Part shown: in pieces, positions 45,260-56,080 of the stretch
How positions within the stretch are numbered: position 1 is the first letter of the stretch
Layout: each line of letters begins with the position of its first letter
Notes under the pieces: generated by a model
What the model saw: only the letters and a program-made list of their open reading frames with translations
The model's database searches: none
Told to the model about the DNA's origin: nothing
Made by a program: the position numbers and the translations under genes
From: Pseudomonas sp. RIT409
GTDB taxonomy: Bacteria; Pseudomonadota; Gammaproteobacteria; Pseudomonadales; Pseudomonadaceae
Reading direction: 5' to 3'
Assembly: GCF_003052515.2 (NCBI RefSeq)
Contig: NZ_QARE02000006.1
Span: 229,068 to 293,067, forward strand
Length of the DNA: 64,000 bases

Positions 45260-46030
45260 TCAGCGAACGACAATCCCTTGCTGCGCCATGAACGCCTTGG
45301 CTTCCGGCACGGTGTATTCGCCGAAGTGGAAGATGCTCGCCGCCAGCACCGCGCTCGCGTGGCCTTGCAGCACGCCATCGGCGAGGTGCTGGAGATTGCC
45401 CACGCCACCCGACGCGATGACCGGAATGCCCAGCGCATCGCTGATCGCGCGGGTCACGCCCAGGTCGAAACCGTTCTTCATGCCGTCCTGATCCATGCTG
45501 GTCAGCAGAATTTCACCCGCGCCCAGACCTTCCATCTTCTTCGCCCACTCGACGGCGTCCAGACCAGTCGGTTTGCGACCGCCGTGGGTGAAGATTTCCC
45601 AGCGCGGGGTCTCGCCGGGGCCGGAGACTTTCTTGGCGTCGATGGCCACGACGATGCACTGCGAACCGAAACGCGCAGCCGCTTCGCCCACAAATTCAGG
45701 AGTGAACACCGCAGCGGTGTTGATCGACACCTTGTCGGCGCCGGCATTGAGCAGGTTGCGAATGTCCTGAACGGTGCGTACGCCGCCGCCGACGGTCAAC
45801 GGGATGAAGACCTGGCTGGCCATCCGCTCGACGGTATGCAGCGTGGTATCACGGCCATCCACGCTGGCGGTGATGTCGAGAAAGGTGATTTCGTCCGCGC
45901 CTTGCTCATCGTAACGACGGGCAATTTCTACCGGATCACCGGCATCGCGGATGTTTTCGAACTTCACGCCCTTGACCACGCGACCGTTGTCGACATCCAG
46001 GCAGGGAATAATACGTTTGGCGAGGGCCAT
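45260..46030 (-). CDS. hisF: Imidazole glycerol phosphate synthase, cyclase subunit
   Basis: A 256-residue TIM barrel that uses ammonia from HisH to close the imidazole ring. Catalytic Asp12 ([14 protein letters not shown]) and Asp131 (VVAIDAKK) are present, with phosphate loops LTVGGGVRT and VIASGGVGN. The start at MALAKR is chosen over a TTG three codons upstream. It is the last gene of the leftward hisB-hisH-(DUF2164)-hisA-hisF group, separated from hisA by a REP doublet. Confidence 0.96.
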   Translation of the reverse strand: MALAKRIIPCLDVDNGRVVKGVKFENIRDAGDPVEIARRYDEQGADEITFLDITASVDGRDTTLHTVERMASQVFIPLTVGGGVRTVQDIRNLLNAGADKVSINTAAVFTPEFVGEAAARFGSQCIVVAIDAKKVSGPGETPRWEIFTHGGRKPTGLDAVEWAKKMEGLGAGEILLTSMDQDGMKNGFDLGVTRAISDALGIPVIASGGVGNLQHLADGVLQGHASAVLAASIFHFGEYTVPEAKAFMAQQGIVVR

Positions 46031-46060
46031 TGGGGTCAACCTCTGAAATTTGGAACACCT

Positions 46061-46147
46061 GCAGGAGCGCGCTTGCCCGCGATAGCGTTGTATCAGCAGC
46101 CATGAATGTCACAGCCACACCGCCATCGCGGGCGAGCGCGCTCCTAC
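46061..46147. repeat. REP doublet between hisA and hisF
   Basis: gcaggagcgcgcttgcccgc and inverse gcgggcgagcgcgctcctac, inside the his operon. Confidence 0.85.
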
Positions 46148-46150
46148 AAA

Positions 46151-46888
46151 TCAGACCGCGTACCGATCACAGAACGCCTGGGCTTCTGCGACGTCCAGCG
46201 TGCCTTCATAGATCGCGCGGCCGGTGATAGCACCGATGATGCCCGGCGCCTTGGCATCCAGCAGCGCCTTGATGTCGCCCAGGTTGTGGATGCCGCCCGA
46301 CGCAATCACCGGGATTTTCGTGGCTGCCGCCAGCGCTGCAGTGAACGGGACGTTGCAGCCCTGCATCATTCCGTCTTTGGCAATGTCCGTGTAGACGATG
46401 GCCGAGACGCCGTCAGCTTCGAAACGCTTGGCCAGGTCGATCACCTGGACCGAGCTGACTTCCGCCCAGCCGTCTGTGGCAACGAAACCGTCTTTGGCGT
46501 CCAGGCCGACGATGACTTTGCCTGGAAACGCACGACAGGCTTCGGCGACGAATTCAGGCTCCTTGACCGCCTTGGTACCGATGATCACGTAGCTTACGCC
46601 CGCTTTGACATAGTGCTCGATGGTCTCCAGCGAACGGATGCCGCCACCGATCTGGATCGGCAGGCTCGGGTAGCGCTTGGCGATGGCCGTGACCACTTCC
46701 CCGTTGACCGGCTGGCCTTCGAACGCGCCGTTCAGGTCGACCAGATGCAGGCGGCGGCAGCCACCGTCGACCCATTTGGCAGCCATGCTGACCGGGTCAT
46801 CGGAGAATACCGTGGAATCTTCCATGCGGCCCTGGCGCAGACGCACGCAGGCGCCGTCTTTAAGGTCGATAGCGGGGATGATCAGCAT
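46151..46888 (-). CDS. hisA: ProFAR isomerase (phosphoribosylformimino-AICAR ribotide isomerase)
   Basis: A 245-residue TIM barrel for the Amadori isomerisation in histidine synthesis. Catalytic Asp8 in [17 protein letters not shown] and the second Asp in YTDIAKDGM are present, with phosphate sites IGGGIRS and IASGGIHN. The start at MLIIPAID matches the family. Downstream of the DUF2164 gene. Confidence 0.96.
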   Translation of the reverse strand: MLIIPAIDLKDGACVRLRQGRMEDSTVFSDDPVSMAAKWVDGGCRRLHLVDLNGAFEGQPVNGEVVTAIAKRYPSLPIQIGGGIRSLETIEHYVKAGVSYVIIGTKAVKEPEFVAEACRAFPGKVIVGLDAKDGFVATDGWAEVSSVQVIDLAKRFEADGVSAIVYTDIAKDGMMQGCNVPFTAALAAATKIPVIASGGIHNLGDIKALLDAKAPGIIGAITGRAIYEGTLDVAEAQAFCDRYAV

Positions 46889-46992
46889 CAGCTTTTCCTT
46901 CGTCACAAGAGCAGCAAGTTGCAAGCGGTGAGCTGCAAGCAGGCACGCGTGGATCAGTCTTGCAGCTTTAAGCGTTGAGCTCGTCGCTGCCC

Positions 46993-47250
46993 TCAGTTTT
47001 TTTCGAGCGACCAGATGTCGCTTTCGAGGATTTCAAAACGCTCTTTCAACAGCGCCTGGGCATCGAAAATCGCTCGGTTGTAATAGTGCGGCGCGATTTC
47101 ACGGGTGAACAACTCAAGGATTTCCGCCGCTTCGAACGTGCCAAGGGCCAATTCGAAGCGGTCCTCCATGAAACGCTTGATCTGGTGACACGCTTCGCTC
47201 TCCTGTTCGGGCGTCAGGGTCAGGATCGGCGCCTTGTTCTTGCGGCTCAT
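46993..47250 (-). CDS. DUF2164 domain protein
   Basis: 85 residues starting [16 protein letters not shown]. Conserved pieces are [20 protein letters not shown], then [20 protein letters not shown]. This is a small family of unknown function, commonly found between hisH and hisA in Pseudomonas. Its ATG overlaps the hisH stop by one base (TAATG), showing coupling. Confidence 0.85.
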   Translation of the reverse strand: MSRKNKAPILTLTPEQESEACHQIKRFMEDRFELALGTFEAAEILELFTREIAPHYYNRAIFDAQALLKERFEILESDIWSLEKN

Positions 47251-47888
47251 TACCAGCGGCCGTCCCACGCGGCGAAGTTCTGCAACAGTTGCAGGCCGTG
47301 GGTATGGCTCTTCTCGGGGTGGAACTGCACGGCGAACCGCGAACCGTCCGCCAGCGCGGCAGCGAAGTCACGACCGTAATGACCGCGGCCGACGATCTGC
47401 CGCGGGTGCGGCGAGTCGATGAAGTAGCTGTGCACGAAGTAGAACCGGGCTTTGTCGGGGATGCTGTGCCACAGGGGGTGATCCACCGACTGCTCGACTT
47501 CGTTCCAGCCCATGTGAGGCACCTTCAAGTGCTGGCCGTCTTCGTGAAGGTCCTTGCCGAAGAAACGCACCTGACCGGGAAACAGACCGATGCAATCGAC
47601 GCCGTCGTTCTCTTCACTGCGGTCCATCAGGGCTTGCATGCCGACGCAGATGCCCAGGAAAGGGCGGTCCTGACTGACTTCACGCACCAGGGCGTCAAAG
47701 CCCAGACGGCGGATTTCGGCCATGCAATCGCGGATCGCGCCGACACCGGGAAACACGATGCGATCGGCTTCACGGATCACGTCGGCATCACTGGTGATCA
47801 ACACGCGACCGGCGCCGACGTGCTCCAACGCCTTGGCCACCGAATGCAGGTTGCCCATGCCATAGTCGATAACGGCAACGGTCTGCAT
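47250..47888 (-). CDS. hisH: Imidazole glycerol phosphate synthase, glutamine amidotransferase subunit
   Basis: A 212-residue class I glutaminase that feeds ammonia to HisF. The nucleophile is Cys81 in [13 protein letters not shown], with the His/Glu pair in VQFHPEKSH. It starts one base into the hisB stop (TAATG). Confidence 0.96.
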   Translation of the reverse strand: MQTVAVIDYGMGNLHSVAKALEHVGAGRVLITSDADVIREADRIVFPGVGAIRDCMAEIRRLGFDALVREVSQDRPFLGICVGMQALMDRSEENDGVDCIGLFPGQVRFFGKDLHEDGQHLKVPHMGWNEVEQSVDHPLWHSIPDKARFYFVHSYFIDSPHPRQIVGRGHYGRDFAAALADGSRFAVQFHPEKSHTHGLQLLQNFAAWDGRW

Positions 47889-48481
47889 TACAGCACGCCC
47901 TTGGTGGATGGCATCTGCCCGGCCATGCGGTCATCCAGCTCCACGGCCATGCGCAGCGCGCGGCCAAAGGCCTTGAACACGGTTTCGATCTGGTGGTGGG
48001 TGTTGTGCCCGCGCAGGTTGTCGATGTGCAAGGTCACGTTGGCGTGGTTCACGAAGCCCTGGAAAAACTCCTGAAACAGGTCCACGTCGAAGCCGCCCAC
48101 CGTGGCGCGAGTGTAAGGGACGTGCATCTGCAAGCCAGGACGGCCCGAGAAGTCGATGACGACGCGCGACAGCGCTTCGTCCAGCGGTACATAGGCGTGG
48201 CCGTAGCGACGAATGCCTTTCTTGTCGCCGATGGCTTTGCTGAACGCCTGGCCCAAGGTGATGCCGACGTCCTCCACGGTGTGGTGGTCGTCGATTTCCA
48301 GGTCGCCTTTGCAATCGAGTTCGATGTCGATCAGCCCGTGACGGGCGATCTGGTCGAGCATGTGTTCAAGAAAAGGCACACCGATATCGAATCGGGCCTT
48401 TCCGGTGCCATCCAGGTTGATCGAGGCTTTGACCTGGGTTTCCAGGGTGTCGCGCTCGACGAACGCTTTACGTTCGGCCAT
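47888..48481 (-). CDS. hisB: Imidazoleglycerol-phosphate dehydratase
   Basis: A 197-residue monofunctional enzyme binding Mn through His-rich motifs: [25 protein letters not shown] and [14 protein letters not shown]. The start at [16 protein letters not shown] is chosen because Pseudomonas HisB begins there; a longer frame runs upstream through a REP unit. First gene of the his cluster here. Confidence 0.96.
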   Translation of the reverse strand: MAERKAFVERDTLETQVKASINLDGTGKARFDIGVPFLEHMLDQIARHGLIDIELDCKGDLEIDDHHTVEDVGITLGQAFSKAIGDKKGIRRYGHAYVPLDEALSRVVIDFSGRPGLQMHVPYTRATVGGFDVDLFQEFFQGFVNHANVTLHIDNLRGHNTHHQIETVFKAFGRALRMAVELDDRMAGQMPSTKGVL

Positions 48482-48619
48482 CACCAGCTCCGCAAAATCA
48501 TTGGGCGAAAAGGCGGACATTATAGGCGTGTGGCAGGGAAACAGAAACACGAGACGTGGGATGGTAGACGGGATGACGCAGGTAGACATGTCTGTACAAG
48601 ACACGAACACCCCCGCATC

Positions 48620-48706
48620 GCAGGAGCGCGCTTGCCCGGGACGGCGATGTGCCTGTGACGTTTTCAGCGTCTGACACGGCCCCATCGCGGGCAAGCGCGC
48701 TCCTAC
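48620..48706. repeat. REP doublet
   Basis: gcaggagcgcgcttgcccgg and inverse gcgggcaagcgcgctcctac, between the MFS gene stop and hisB. Confidence 0.85.
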
Positions 48707-48729
48707 AGCTTTAGCGTGTGCGAACAGCC

Positions 48730-50391
48730 TTAATGGAACAGCACTGCCGTTTTCTGCAGCGTGATCCATACGCCCCACGCCAGTGGGATACCCACCGCCA
48801 GCCAGGCGAGAATGGCCAGCGGCTTGGTGCCTGCGTCGGCCTTCCACTCCAGCGAGGTGGTGTGGTCAGCGCCTGCATCGTGGCCAATCGCCTGTTCGGC
48901 TTTCAGCTCTTCGTCGGTCATGAAGTACTTGTCGGCCACCGGGCGCACCAGCATGTTGCAGATGAAGCCCAGCACCAGCAGACCGGCGAGGATGTACAGG
49001 GTGATGTCGTAGGCGTCAGCCCGCGCCACACCGTGGCTGAGCTGATACTCGCGCAGGTAGTTCACCAACACCGGGCCCAGCACGCCCGCGGCAGCCCAGG
49101 CCGTCAACAGACGACCGTGGATCGCGCCTACCATTTGCGTACCGAACAGGTCCGCCAAGTAAGCCGGAACGGTGGCGAAACCCCCGCCGTACATCGACAG
49201 CACCACGCAAAACGCCGCGACGAACAGCGCAACGCTGCCCAAGTGGCCAAGCGTCGGCACCGATGCGTAGAGCAGGAAGCCCAGCGCGAAGAACACGAAG
49301 TACGTGGCTTTACGGCCGATGTAGTCGGAGAACGACGCCCAGAAGAAACGACCGCCGATGTTGAACAGGCTCAACAGGCCGGTAAAGCCCGCCGCGATGG
49401 CCGCGATGGCCGCCAGTTGCGAGGCGTCCAGTTGTGCGAAGCCCTGATCGGTCCCCAGCAGTTTGCCGCCAAACACTTCCTGCAGCAGGGGCGAAGCCAT
49501 GCCGAGGATGCCGATACCTGCCGAAACGTTCAGGCACAGCACCAGCCACACCAGGCGGAACTGCGGAGTTTTCCATGCCACGCTGACGTGCACGTGACGG
49601 TTGGTGATCATCGCGCTGTTGGTTTTCTTTGCCGGCGCGGTCCAGCCTTCAGGCTTCCAGCCGGTTGGCGGAACGCGGTAAGCCAGGGCGCCGCCGATCA
49701 TGAACACGAAATAGATCGCGGCCATGGCGACGAAGCTCTGCCACACGCCCACGCTGTCAGGCGTAGCAAAGTGGCCCATCAGCGCGGTGGCCAGTGGCGC
49801 ACCCACCATGGCGCCGCCGCCGAAGCCCATGATTGCCATGCCGGTCGCCATACCGCGCTTGTCCGGAAACCATTTGATCAGGGTCGAAACAGGCGAGATG
49901 TACCCCAGGCCCAGACCGATACCGCCGATCACGCCCGAGCCAATCCACATCAGCCAGATCTGGTGGGTATAGACACCCAGCGCCGAGATCAGCAAGCCGC
50001 CGCACCAGCACAATGCCGACACGACACCCGCTTTACGTGGGCCTGCGTGTTCCAGCCAGCCACCCCAGATGGCCGCCGAGCAACCCAGAAAGATGAAGAA
50101 CAGGGTGTAGATCCAGCCCAGCATCGAAATCGGCCAGTCACAGCTGGACGAGAAGACCTGTTCGAAGAACCCCATGTCCGGCGAGCAGGCCACGGCCGTC
50201 TTGATGCCGATTGCCTTGGACAGCGGCAGCCAGAACACCGAGAAACCGTAGGCCATGCCGATACACAAATGGATCGCCAGTGCCGCTGGCGGAACCAGCC
50301 ATCGATTGAAGCCACGCTTGGCAATGATGCGTTCTTTGGACAAGAACGCAGGCTGAGCGACAGTGCCGCCCAGAGCAGTGCTCGTAGTCAT
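48730..50391 (-). CDS. MFS transporter, OFA (oxalate/formate antiporter-like) family
   Basis: A 553-residue, 12-segment inner-membrane carrier. N-terminal half landmarks are [40 protein letters not shown] and [40 protein letters not shown] is the MFS loop. Cys residues between segments 1 and 2 ([18 protein letters not shown]) and the long central loop are typical of this OFA subgroup. Substrate is probably a small carboxylate, but this is unproven. Monocistronic, divergent from asmA. Confidence 0.87.
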   Translation of the reverse strand: MTTSTALGGTVAQPAFLSKERIIAKRGFNRWLVPPAALAIHLCIGMAYGFSVFWLPLSKAIGIKTAVACSPDMGFFEQVFSSSCDWPISMLGWIYTLFFIFLGCSAAIWGGWLEHAGPRKAGVVSALCWCGGLLISALGVYTHQIWLMWIGSGVIGGIGLGLGYISPVSTLIKWFPDKRGMATGMAIMGFGGGAMVGAPLATALMGHFATPDSVGVWQSFVAMAAIYFVFMIGGALAYRVPPTGWKPEGWTAPAKKTNSAMITNRHVHVSVAWKTPQFRLVWLVLCLNVSAGIGILGMASPLLQEVFGGKLLGTDQGFAQLDASQLAAIAAIAAGFTGLLSLFNIGGRFFWASFSDYIGRKATYFVFFALGFLLYASVPTLGHLGSVALFVAAFCVVLSMYGGGFATVPAYLADLFGTQMVGAIHGRLLTAWAAAGVLGPVLVNYLREYQLSHGVARADAYDITLYILAGLLVLGFICNMLVRPVADKYFMTDEELKAEQAIGHDAGADHTTSLEWKADAGTKPLAILAWLAVGIPLAWGVWITLQKTAVLFH

Positions 50392-50780
50392 TGTTTGTTT
50401 TGCCCCTATTTATAGTTGTGCCACGCCAGAACCACGGCAACGGCTCTGCCACTTCTCTTGACGCCACATGCATCGGAAGCTTTATCGGCAGAACGGCCTC
50501 ATAACGTGACAATTCGACGCAAGTATTTCGCGAACGGCGAGAGATTAGCATTTGCAACGTGACATAAAGCATTCTGCTACTACCTTTTTTATGCCGTCTG
50601 TCATGCGATCACGCCATGAAAAGCCCTGCGTACGCTCGGCGAATGACCGGAATTTCCTGCTGTCCCAGTTCCGCGTACCTTTACCTGGCCACTGCGCAAG
50701 GTCGAACGAGGCCCGGCGCCTGCGTGAGAACGCTATACTCGCGGGCTAAATTTTGAACGAATCGATTAAAGGACTCGCCC
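50392..50780. promoter_or_regulatory. Divergent control region of the MFS gene and asmA
   Basis: No gene. A tatact box near 50733 could be the -10 for asmA; a matching -35 is weak. Confidence 0.4.
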
Positions 50781-53009
50781 ATGAAAGCGTTCGGCAAAAT
50801 CCTGGGACTCTTCATTCTCGGGCTGTTGCTGATCATCGTGGCTCTCGGCTTTGCCTTGACCCATCTGTTTGATCCCAACGACTACAAAGACGAGATTCGC
50901 AAACTGGTACGCGACCGGGCCCATGTCGAACTGACCCTTAACGGCGACATCGGCTGGAGCCTGTTCCCCTGGCTGGGCCTGGAGCTGCATGACGCCAGTG
51001 TGGCGACACTGACCGAGCCGACCAAACCCTTTGCCGACCTGCAAATGCTGGGGCTGTCGGTACGCGTCCTGCCGCTGCTGCGCAAAGAAGTGCAGATGAG
51101 TGACGTTCGGGTGGAAGGCCTGAACCTGATGCTGACCCGCGACGAAAACGGCCATGGCAACTGGGAGGACATCGGCAAGACGCCCGCTGCCGCGGCCAAC
51201 CCGACGCAGCCCTCCACGCCTGCGGCCCAACCCGCACCCGACGCGAGCGCCCGCCCGGAACGCAGTTGGCAGCCCCTCAAACTGGACATCGACAGCTTGA
51301 CGGTGAATAACGCACGCGTCGATTTCAACGATATCCAGAAGGCCCGGCAATTCACCGCCGAAAGCATTCAACTGAGCACCGGGCCAGTCCACAACGCCAC
51401 GGACATCCCGATCAAACTGACGGCCTTTCTCAGCACCAATCAGCCTGTGGTGCGCACCAAGACGGAGTTAACCGGCAAGTTGCGCTTCGACCGTGCCCTC
51501 AAACGCTATCAACTGGACGACATGCGCTTCTCTGGGGAGGCCGCTGGCGATCCCCTGCAAGGCAAGACGCTGAGCTTTTCCGCACAAGGTCAATTGTTAG
51601 CGGATATGTCGGCCAACGTCGCCGAGTGGACCAACCTCAAGCTGTCCGCCAACCAATTGCGCGCGCTGGGCGAATTGCGTGTGCGCGATCTGGACAAGGC
51701 GCCTCAACTGAGCGGCGGTATCTCCATCGCCCAGTTCAACCTGCGTGAGTTCCTCGACAGCATTGGCCAGGCGGCACCCACACTGGGTGAAAACAGCCTG
51801 ACCCGGCTGGAAATGGTCAGCCGCATCGCCGCCACTCAGAACAGTGTGTCCCTAGATGACCTGACCCTGCGACTGGACGACAGCACCATTACCGGCCATG
51901 CGGCCGTGGAGGACTTCGCGCGGCAATCGCTGCGGCTGCAACTCAAGGCCGATACCTTCGACGCCGACCGCTATCGCCCGCCACAGAGCGAACAGGCAAA
52001 AGCCGCTGGCGCTGCGCGCAAATCCGAGGTCCAGAGTGGCGAGGCCGAGGCCATGGCCGCCTCGGGCACTTCGCCTCTGCCCAACCAGCCCACACAGGGG
52101 GCGTGGAGCGACACACGCCTGCTGCCACTGGAGCGCATGCGCAAACTGGACGTCGATGCGGACCTGAGCTTTGGCAAGCTGACCGTGGAAAAGCTGCCTA
52201 TCCAGAACGCGGCCCTGAAAACCTCGGCGCGAGACGGTGTGGTCACCGTCGACAGCCTGCGCGGTGAACTTTACAACGGCAATTTCGAAGTCAAAGGCAA
52301 CCTCGACGTGCGCCCGGAAGTACCGCTGGCTGCCGTGCAGACGCGCATCGTCCGGGTACCGGTCGAGCATTTCATCCAGAGCCAAGGCACGACGCCTCCC
52401 TTGCGGGGGCGGCTGACGCTGAACAGCGATGTGACCGCCAAGGGCAACAGTGAAAAAGCCTTGGTCGAAAGCCTCAACGGCACGGCCAACTTCGCACTCA
52501 ACGATGGCGTACTGGTCAACGCCAATCTCGAGCAGCAGCTCTGCCGCGGCATTTCAGTGCTCAATCGCAAAACCTTGAGCGGCGAGCCACGGGGCAAGGA
52601 CACCCCGTTTCAACAACTCAATGGCAATCTGGTGTTCCGCAACGGCGTGGCCAGCAACCCGGACCTGAAGGTGCGCACGCCGGGGCTGACCGTCAACGGC
52701 GATGGCGACATCGACCTGCGGGTACTGGGCATGAATTACCGCGTCGGCGTGATTATCGAAGGCGACAAGAGCGACATGCCGGATCCCGCCTGCGAAGTGA
52801 ACCCACGCTTCGTGGGGATCGAATGGCCGATTCTCTGCCGCGGCCCGCTGGAGCTGGGCGCCAAAGCCTGTCGGCTGGATAACGAAGGGCTGGGCAAGGT
52901 CGCCGCGAAGCTGGCCACCGACCGCATCGGCGACAAGATCGATGAAAAGCTGGGGGACAAGGTCAGTCCCGAGCTCAAGGATGCCATCAAGGGATTGTTC
53001 AAGCGGTAA
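50781..53009 (+). CDS. asmA: AsmA family protein
   Basis: 742 residues anchored in the inner membrane by an N-terminal segment (LGLFILGLLLIIVALGFALT), with a long beta-rich periplasmic body of the chorein-like AsmA type. It starts LFDPNDYKDEIRKLVRDRAH and ends in the AsmA C-terminal domain (FALNDGVLVNANLEQQLCRG). An Ala/Pro-rich linker is at about 135-155 and 395-435. These proteins are thought to bridge the envelope and influence phospholipid transport. It precedes mutY, as in other pseudomonads. Confidence 0.92.
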   Translation: MKAFGKILGLFILGLLLIIVALGFALTHLFDPNDYKDEIRKLVRDRAHVELTLNGDIGWSLFPWLGLELHDASVATLTEPTKPFADLQMLGLSVRVLPLLRKEVQMSDVRVEGLNLMLTRDENGHGNWEDIGKTPAAAANPTQPSTPAAQPAPDASARPERSWQPLKLDIDSLTVNNARVDFNDIQKARQFTAESIQLSTGPVHNATDIPIKLTAFLSTNQPVVRTKTELTGKLRFDRALKRYQLDDMRFSGEAAGDPLQGKTLSFSAQGQLLADMSANVAEWTNLKLSANQLRALGELRVRDLDKAPQLSGGISIAQFNLREFLDSIGQAAPTLGENSLTRLEMVSRIAATQNSVSLDDLTLRLDDSTITGHAAVEDFARQSLRLQLKADTFDADRYRPPQSEQAKAAGAARKSEVQSGEAEAMAASGTSPLPNQPTQGAWSDTRLLPLERMRKLDVDADLSFGKLTVEKLPIQNAALKTSARDGVVTVDSLRGELYNGNFEVKGNLDVRPEVPLAAVQTRIVRVPVEHFIQSQGTTPPLRGRLTLNSDVTAKGNSEKALVESLNGTANFALNDGVLVNANLEQQLCRGISVLNRKTLSGEPRGKDTPFQQLNGNLVFRNGVASNPDLKVRTPGLTVNGDGDIDLRVLGMNYRVGVIIEGDKSDMPDPACEVNPRFVGIEWPILCRGPLELGAKACRLDNEGLGKVAAKLATDRIGDKIDEKLGDKVSPELKDAIKGLFKR

Positions 53010-53028
53010 CAGCCAACCGCGAAACTCT

Positions 53029-53115
53029 GTAGGAGCGCGCTTGCTCCGCGATAGCTGTCTATCAGACGCCGATTGAGTGCCTGATCTATCGCATTGCGGG
53101 CAAGCGCGCTCCCAC
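53029..53115. repeat. REP doublet, diverged
   Basis: gtaggagcgcgcttgctccg and inverse ending gcgggcaagcgcgctcccac, between asmA and mutY. Confidence 0.8.
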
Positions 53116-53152
53116 AGTCGCTAACCTATATTCCCTGAACACCGGAACCATG

Positions 53153-54220
53153 ATGCAACCCGAGCAGTTCTCCTCCGCCGTTCTTGACTGGTACGACCGT
53201 CACGGCCGCCATGACCTTCCTTGGCAACACGACATCACGCCATACCGCGTCTGGGTATCGGAAATCATGCTGCAACAGACGCAGGTCAGCACCGTCCTCG
53301 GCTACTTCGACCGCTTCATGGACGCTTTGCCCACGGTTCAAGCGCTGGCCGAAGCACCGGAAGATGAGGTGCTGCACTTGTGGACCGGGCTGGGCTACTA
53401 CACCCGCGCCCGCAATCTGCAAAAGGCGGCGAAAATTATCGTCGCCGAGCACGGCGGAGAATTCCCGCGTGACGTAGAAAAGCTCACCGCGTTGCCGGGT
53501 ATCGGGCAGTCCACCGCCGGGGCGATCGCCAGCATCAGCATGGGCCTGCGCGCCCCGATTCTGGACGGCAACGTCAAACGGGTGCTGGCGCGCTTCACCG
53601 CGCAAGAGGGCTACCCGGGCGATCCGAAAGTGGCCCGGCAGATGTGGGCAACCGCGGAGCGCTTCACGCCCCAAGCCCGCGTCAACCACTACACTCAGGC
53701 CATGATGGACCTTGGCGCCACGCTCTGCACACGCAGCAAACCCAGTTGCCTGCTTTGCCCGCTGGAGCGCGGCTGTGAAGCCCACATGCTTGGCCTGGAG
53801 ACACGCTACCCCGTTCCCAAGCCACGCAAGGTGGTTCCGCAGAAACGCACACTGATGCCGATCTTCGCCAACCGCGAAGGCGAAATTCTGTTGTACCGCC
53901 GCCCATCGTCCGGCCTGTGGGGTGGACTGTGGAGCTTGCCGCAACTGGACGAGATCGACGACATGCAACACCTCGCCGATCAACACGCGCTGGAGATGGG
54001 CGCCCCGCAGGCGCTACCCGGGCTGGTTCATACCTTCAGCCATTTTCAGCTCACCATCGAGCCCTGGCTGGTCCGCGTCGAGGAGTCCGCCCATCACGTG
54101 GCCGAGGACGACTGGCTCTGGTATAACCTCGCCACCCCGCCGCGCCTGGGCCTCGCCGCCCCGGTGAAGAAACTGCTGAAACACGCAGCCGACGTATTGA
54201 ATGCAGGAGAACCGTCATGA
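53153..54220 (+). CDS. mutY: A/G-specific adenine glycosylase
   Basis: A 355-residue base-excision repair enzyme that removes A opposite 8-oxoG. Glu37 ([12 protein letters not shown]) and Asp138 ([11 protein letters not shown]) match the catalytic pair when counted from the second Met, which I take as the start. The 4Fe-4S loop is C-x6-C-x2-C-x5-C in [19 protein letters not shown]. The helix-hairpin-helix is [12 protein letters not shown], and a C-terminal NUDIX-like 8-oxoG recognition domain follows. The stop overlaps yggX by 4 bp (ATGA). Confidence 0.96.
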   Translation: MQPEQFSSAVLDWYDRHGRHDLPWQHDITPYRVWVSEIMLQQTQVSTVLGYFDRFMDALPTVQALAEAPEDEVLHLWTGLGYYTRARNLQKAAKIIVAEHGGEFPRDVEKLTALPGIGQSTAGAIASISMGLRAPILDGNVKRVLARFTAQEGYPGDPKVARQMWATAERFTPQARVNHYTQAMMDLGATLCTRSKPSCLLCPLERGCEAHMLGLETRYPVPKPRKVVPQKRTLMPIFANREGEILLYRRPSSGLWGGLWSLPQLDEIDDMQHLADQHALEMGAPQALPGLVHTFSHFQLTIEPWLVRVEESAHHVAEDDWLWYNLATPPRLGLAAPVKKLLKHAADVLNAGEPS

Positions 54221-54489
54221 CCCGCACCGTAATGTGCCGCAAATACAAAGAAGAACTGCCTGGCCTGGAGCGCCCGCCCTACCCTGGGGCCAAAGGTGAA
54301 GACATCTACAACCACGTCTCTCAGAAGGCCTGGGCCGATTGGCAGAAACACCAGACGCTGCTGATCAACGAGCGCCGCCTGAACATGATGAACGCCGACG
54401 ACCGCAAATTCCTTCAAACCGAAATGGACAAGTACCTCTCTGGAGAGGAATACGCCAAGGCCGAAGGCTACGTTCCTCCTTCCGAATGA
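54217..54489 (+). CDS. yggX: Oxidative-damage protection protein, Fe(II) trafficking
   Basis: A 90-residue YggX-family protein starting [20 protein letters not shown], with [19 protein letters not shown] and a C-terminal YVPPSE. It protects Fe-S clusters and partners functionally with MutY, itself an Fe-S enzyme. Coupled to mutY by an ATGA overlap. Confidence 0.95.
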   Translation: MTRTVMCRKYKEELPGLERPPYPGAKGEDIYNHVSQKAWADWQKHQTLLINERRLNMMNADDRKFLQTEMDKYLSGEEYAKAEGYVPPSE

Positions 54490-54591
54490 CCCCGCGCGGG
54501 CGGCATCCATCGTAAGCGGAGGAAATAATTCAAATTTTTTTCAACGACACGCTTGACGCCCTCCGGAAAAACACGTCTAATGCGCCCCGTT

Positions 54592-54667
54592 GCCCAGATA
54601 GCTCAGTCGGTAGAGCAGGGGATTGAAAATCCCCGTGTCGGCGGTTCGATTCCGTCTCTGGGCACCA
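54592..54667 (+). tRNA. tRNA-Phe (GAA)
   Basis: 76 nt with an encoded CCA. The acceptor stem gcccaga/tctgggc closes; the anticodon loop ttgaaaa within gggga...tcccc gives GAA; the T-loop is ggttcgatt. A terminator follows. Confidence 0.97.
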
Positions 54668-54680
54668 CTAATACCGAAAG

Positions 54681-54713
54681 ACCCCTGCATCGAAAGATTC
54701 AGGGGTTTTTTAT
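54681..54713 (+). terminator. Terminator of tRNA-Phe
   Basis: acccctg...caggggt stem followed by tttttt, 14 bp after the tRNA. Confidence 0.85.
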
Positions 54714-54814
54714 TGGGCGCAATTCTCGGCCAACTCTTCCGGCCCCAGCTTGGCAAATCGACCGGCTTGGGTTTTCATAGCCCGCCTCCCTTGCCCACCA
54801 AAGGACCCACTTGC

Positions 54815-55318
54815 ATGGCCTCCGCAGACAAACAGCAAAAACGTGCCCAGCGCGCCAAAGCCAAGGCCAAGCAAAACCGTTCCGGCAAGGGCAAACAGAA
54901 CGTCGTGCATCCGGTGCTGAATCATGCCTTCGTCGACGAACCCTTCGATGACGTAGCCATTGACCTGAGTACGTTCGATTTCAAGGACATCGAAGAAAAT
55001 GGCTTCGACCCTGCGGATTTCGACGACCTGTTCGAAGCCATGAAGAAAGCCGAAGGCATCAGCCTGCTGGCGATGTGCGTCGTGTTCCTGCAGTACCCGG
55101 TGCTGGAACTGGTCATCGCCGAGGAAGACGAGGAAGACGAGGAACCGGCCACCGACTTCATGATGGGGCTGCTGATCACCTACCGCGGCATTTTTTACGA
55201 CGAAGACGAAGACACCGCCGTGGAATGGATTGGCAGCGAGACCTTTCAGAAAGCCTATGGCGAGGCCTCGCAAATCCTGGAGCGCAAGAACGCGCGAGAC
55301 GGAAGCCGTCGCTTTTAA
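54815..55318 (+). CDS. Hypothetical acidic protein with basic N-terminus
   Basis: 167 residues. A Lys-rich start (MASADKQQKRAQRAKAKAKQ) is followed by an acidic body (DFKDIEENGFDPADFDDLFE; AEEDEEDEEPATDFMMGL). AAAGGA lies upstream of the chosen ATG; the longer frame runs back through the tRNA and is rejected. A conserved Pseudomonas protein of unknown function as far as I can tell. Confidence 0.75.
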   Translation: MASADKQQKRAQRAKAKAKQNRSGKGKQNVVHPVLNHAFVDEPFDDVAIDLSTFDFKDIEENGFDPADFDDLFEAMKKAEGISLLAMCVVFLQYPVLELVIAEEDEEDEEPATDFMMGLLITYRGIFYDEDEDTAVEWIGSETFQKAYGEASQILERKNARDGSRRF

Positions 55319-55375
55319 GCCGTTTTTTGATTTACATGACCCCGATCAAGACGGTAGCTTTGCGCCATCACGAGA

Positions 55376-55957
55376 ATGCAATTCCTTCTCACTAAGGCTA
55401 CCGTTGTGAAATTCCCTCGTTCCCCCTCATCCATTCCGGCTTTCGATAGAGCGGGCACCTACACCAAGCCCCGAATTTTCCTGCACTGGCTGTCGGCGGC
55501 GATTATTCTGTGGGCCACGTTCAGCGGCTTCGGCGTCGTGCTGCTGGCCCCCACCGATCCGTTCCGGCAATGGGTCGAGTCGTTCAATCCACAGATCACC
55601 AGCCTGTTCATCCCCTTCTTCGCCTGGCGCTTGTGGCTGGCCATCAAGGCAAGCCCGGCGCACCCGCGCACCACGACACAGGAACGCCTCGCCAGCGTTG
55701 CCCATACGGCGATCTACGCAGCGGTGACCGGCGTACTGATCACTGGCGTGTTGATGATGAGCCACCCTGTGTTGCTGCTGGACCTCGTGCCTCTGCCTCA
55801 GTTGATCCATTCGAAGATAGCGCTGCTGGAGCTGCACGAACTGCATCACGTGCTGTGCGCGATTCTCGCGGGACTTGTGGCGTTGCATTTGGGAGCAGTG
55901 GTGCTGCATCAACTGCGCGGCAAACCAATTCTCGACAGAATGCGTTTGAGCCGATAA
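55376..55957 (+). CDS. Cytochrome b561-like membrane protein
   Basis: 193 residues, four predicted transmembrane segments. Candidate haem-ligand His are in RIFLHWLSAAIILW, LASVAHTAIYAAV and LLELHELHHVLCAILAGLVA. The fold resembles the bacterial di-haem b561 group that moves electrons from quinol to oxygen or superoxide. A GTG at 55406, with AAGG before it, is an alternative start (VKFPRSPSS). Confidence 0.8.
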   Translation: MQFLLTKATVVKFPRSPSSIPAFDRAGTYTKPRIFLHWLSAAIILWATFSGFGVVLLAPTDPFRQWVESFNPQITSLFIPFFAWRLWLAIKASPAHPRTTTQERLASVAHTAIYAAVTGVLITGVLMMSHPVLLLDLVPLPQLIHSKIALLELHELHHVLCAILAGLVALHLGAVVLHQLRGKPILDRMRLSR

Positions 55958-56011
55958 CAAGGCACCGCGCCTCCTTGACCTGCTATTCGCCTATCCAGAG
56001 AACGGTGCCTC

Positions 56012-56046
56012 AAAAAAAACGGCCACCTTCATGCTGAAGGCAGCCG
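56012..56046 (-). terminator. Terminator of gabP
   Basis: On the minus strand, cggc...gccg with inner ccttc/gaagg arms, followed by eight T (A run 56012-56019). Confidence 0.8.
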
Positions 56047-56080
56047 CTCTTTCTGCTCAGGCAACGCCCGCTCAATCAGC

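Noticed and set aside
47888..48847. HisB extended to 319 residues
   Set aside because: The extra N-terminus runs through a REP doublet; family HisB starts at MAERKA.
48718..50415. Long open frame (565 codons) opposite the MFS transporter
   Set aside because: His/Gln/Arg-rich composition typical of an antisense shadow of a GC-rich membrane-protein gene.
54623..54814. Upstream extension of the acidic protein gene
   Set aside because: The extension reads through tRNA-Phe and its terminator.
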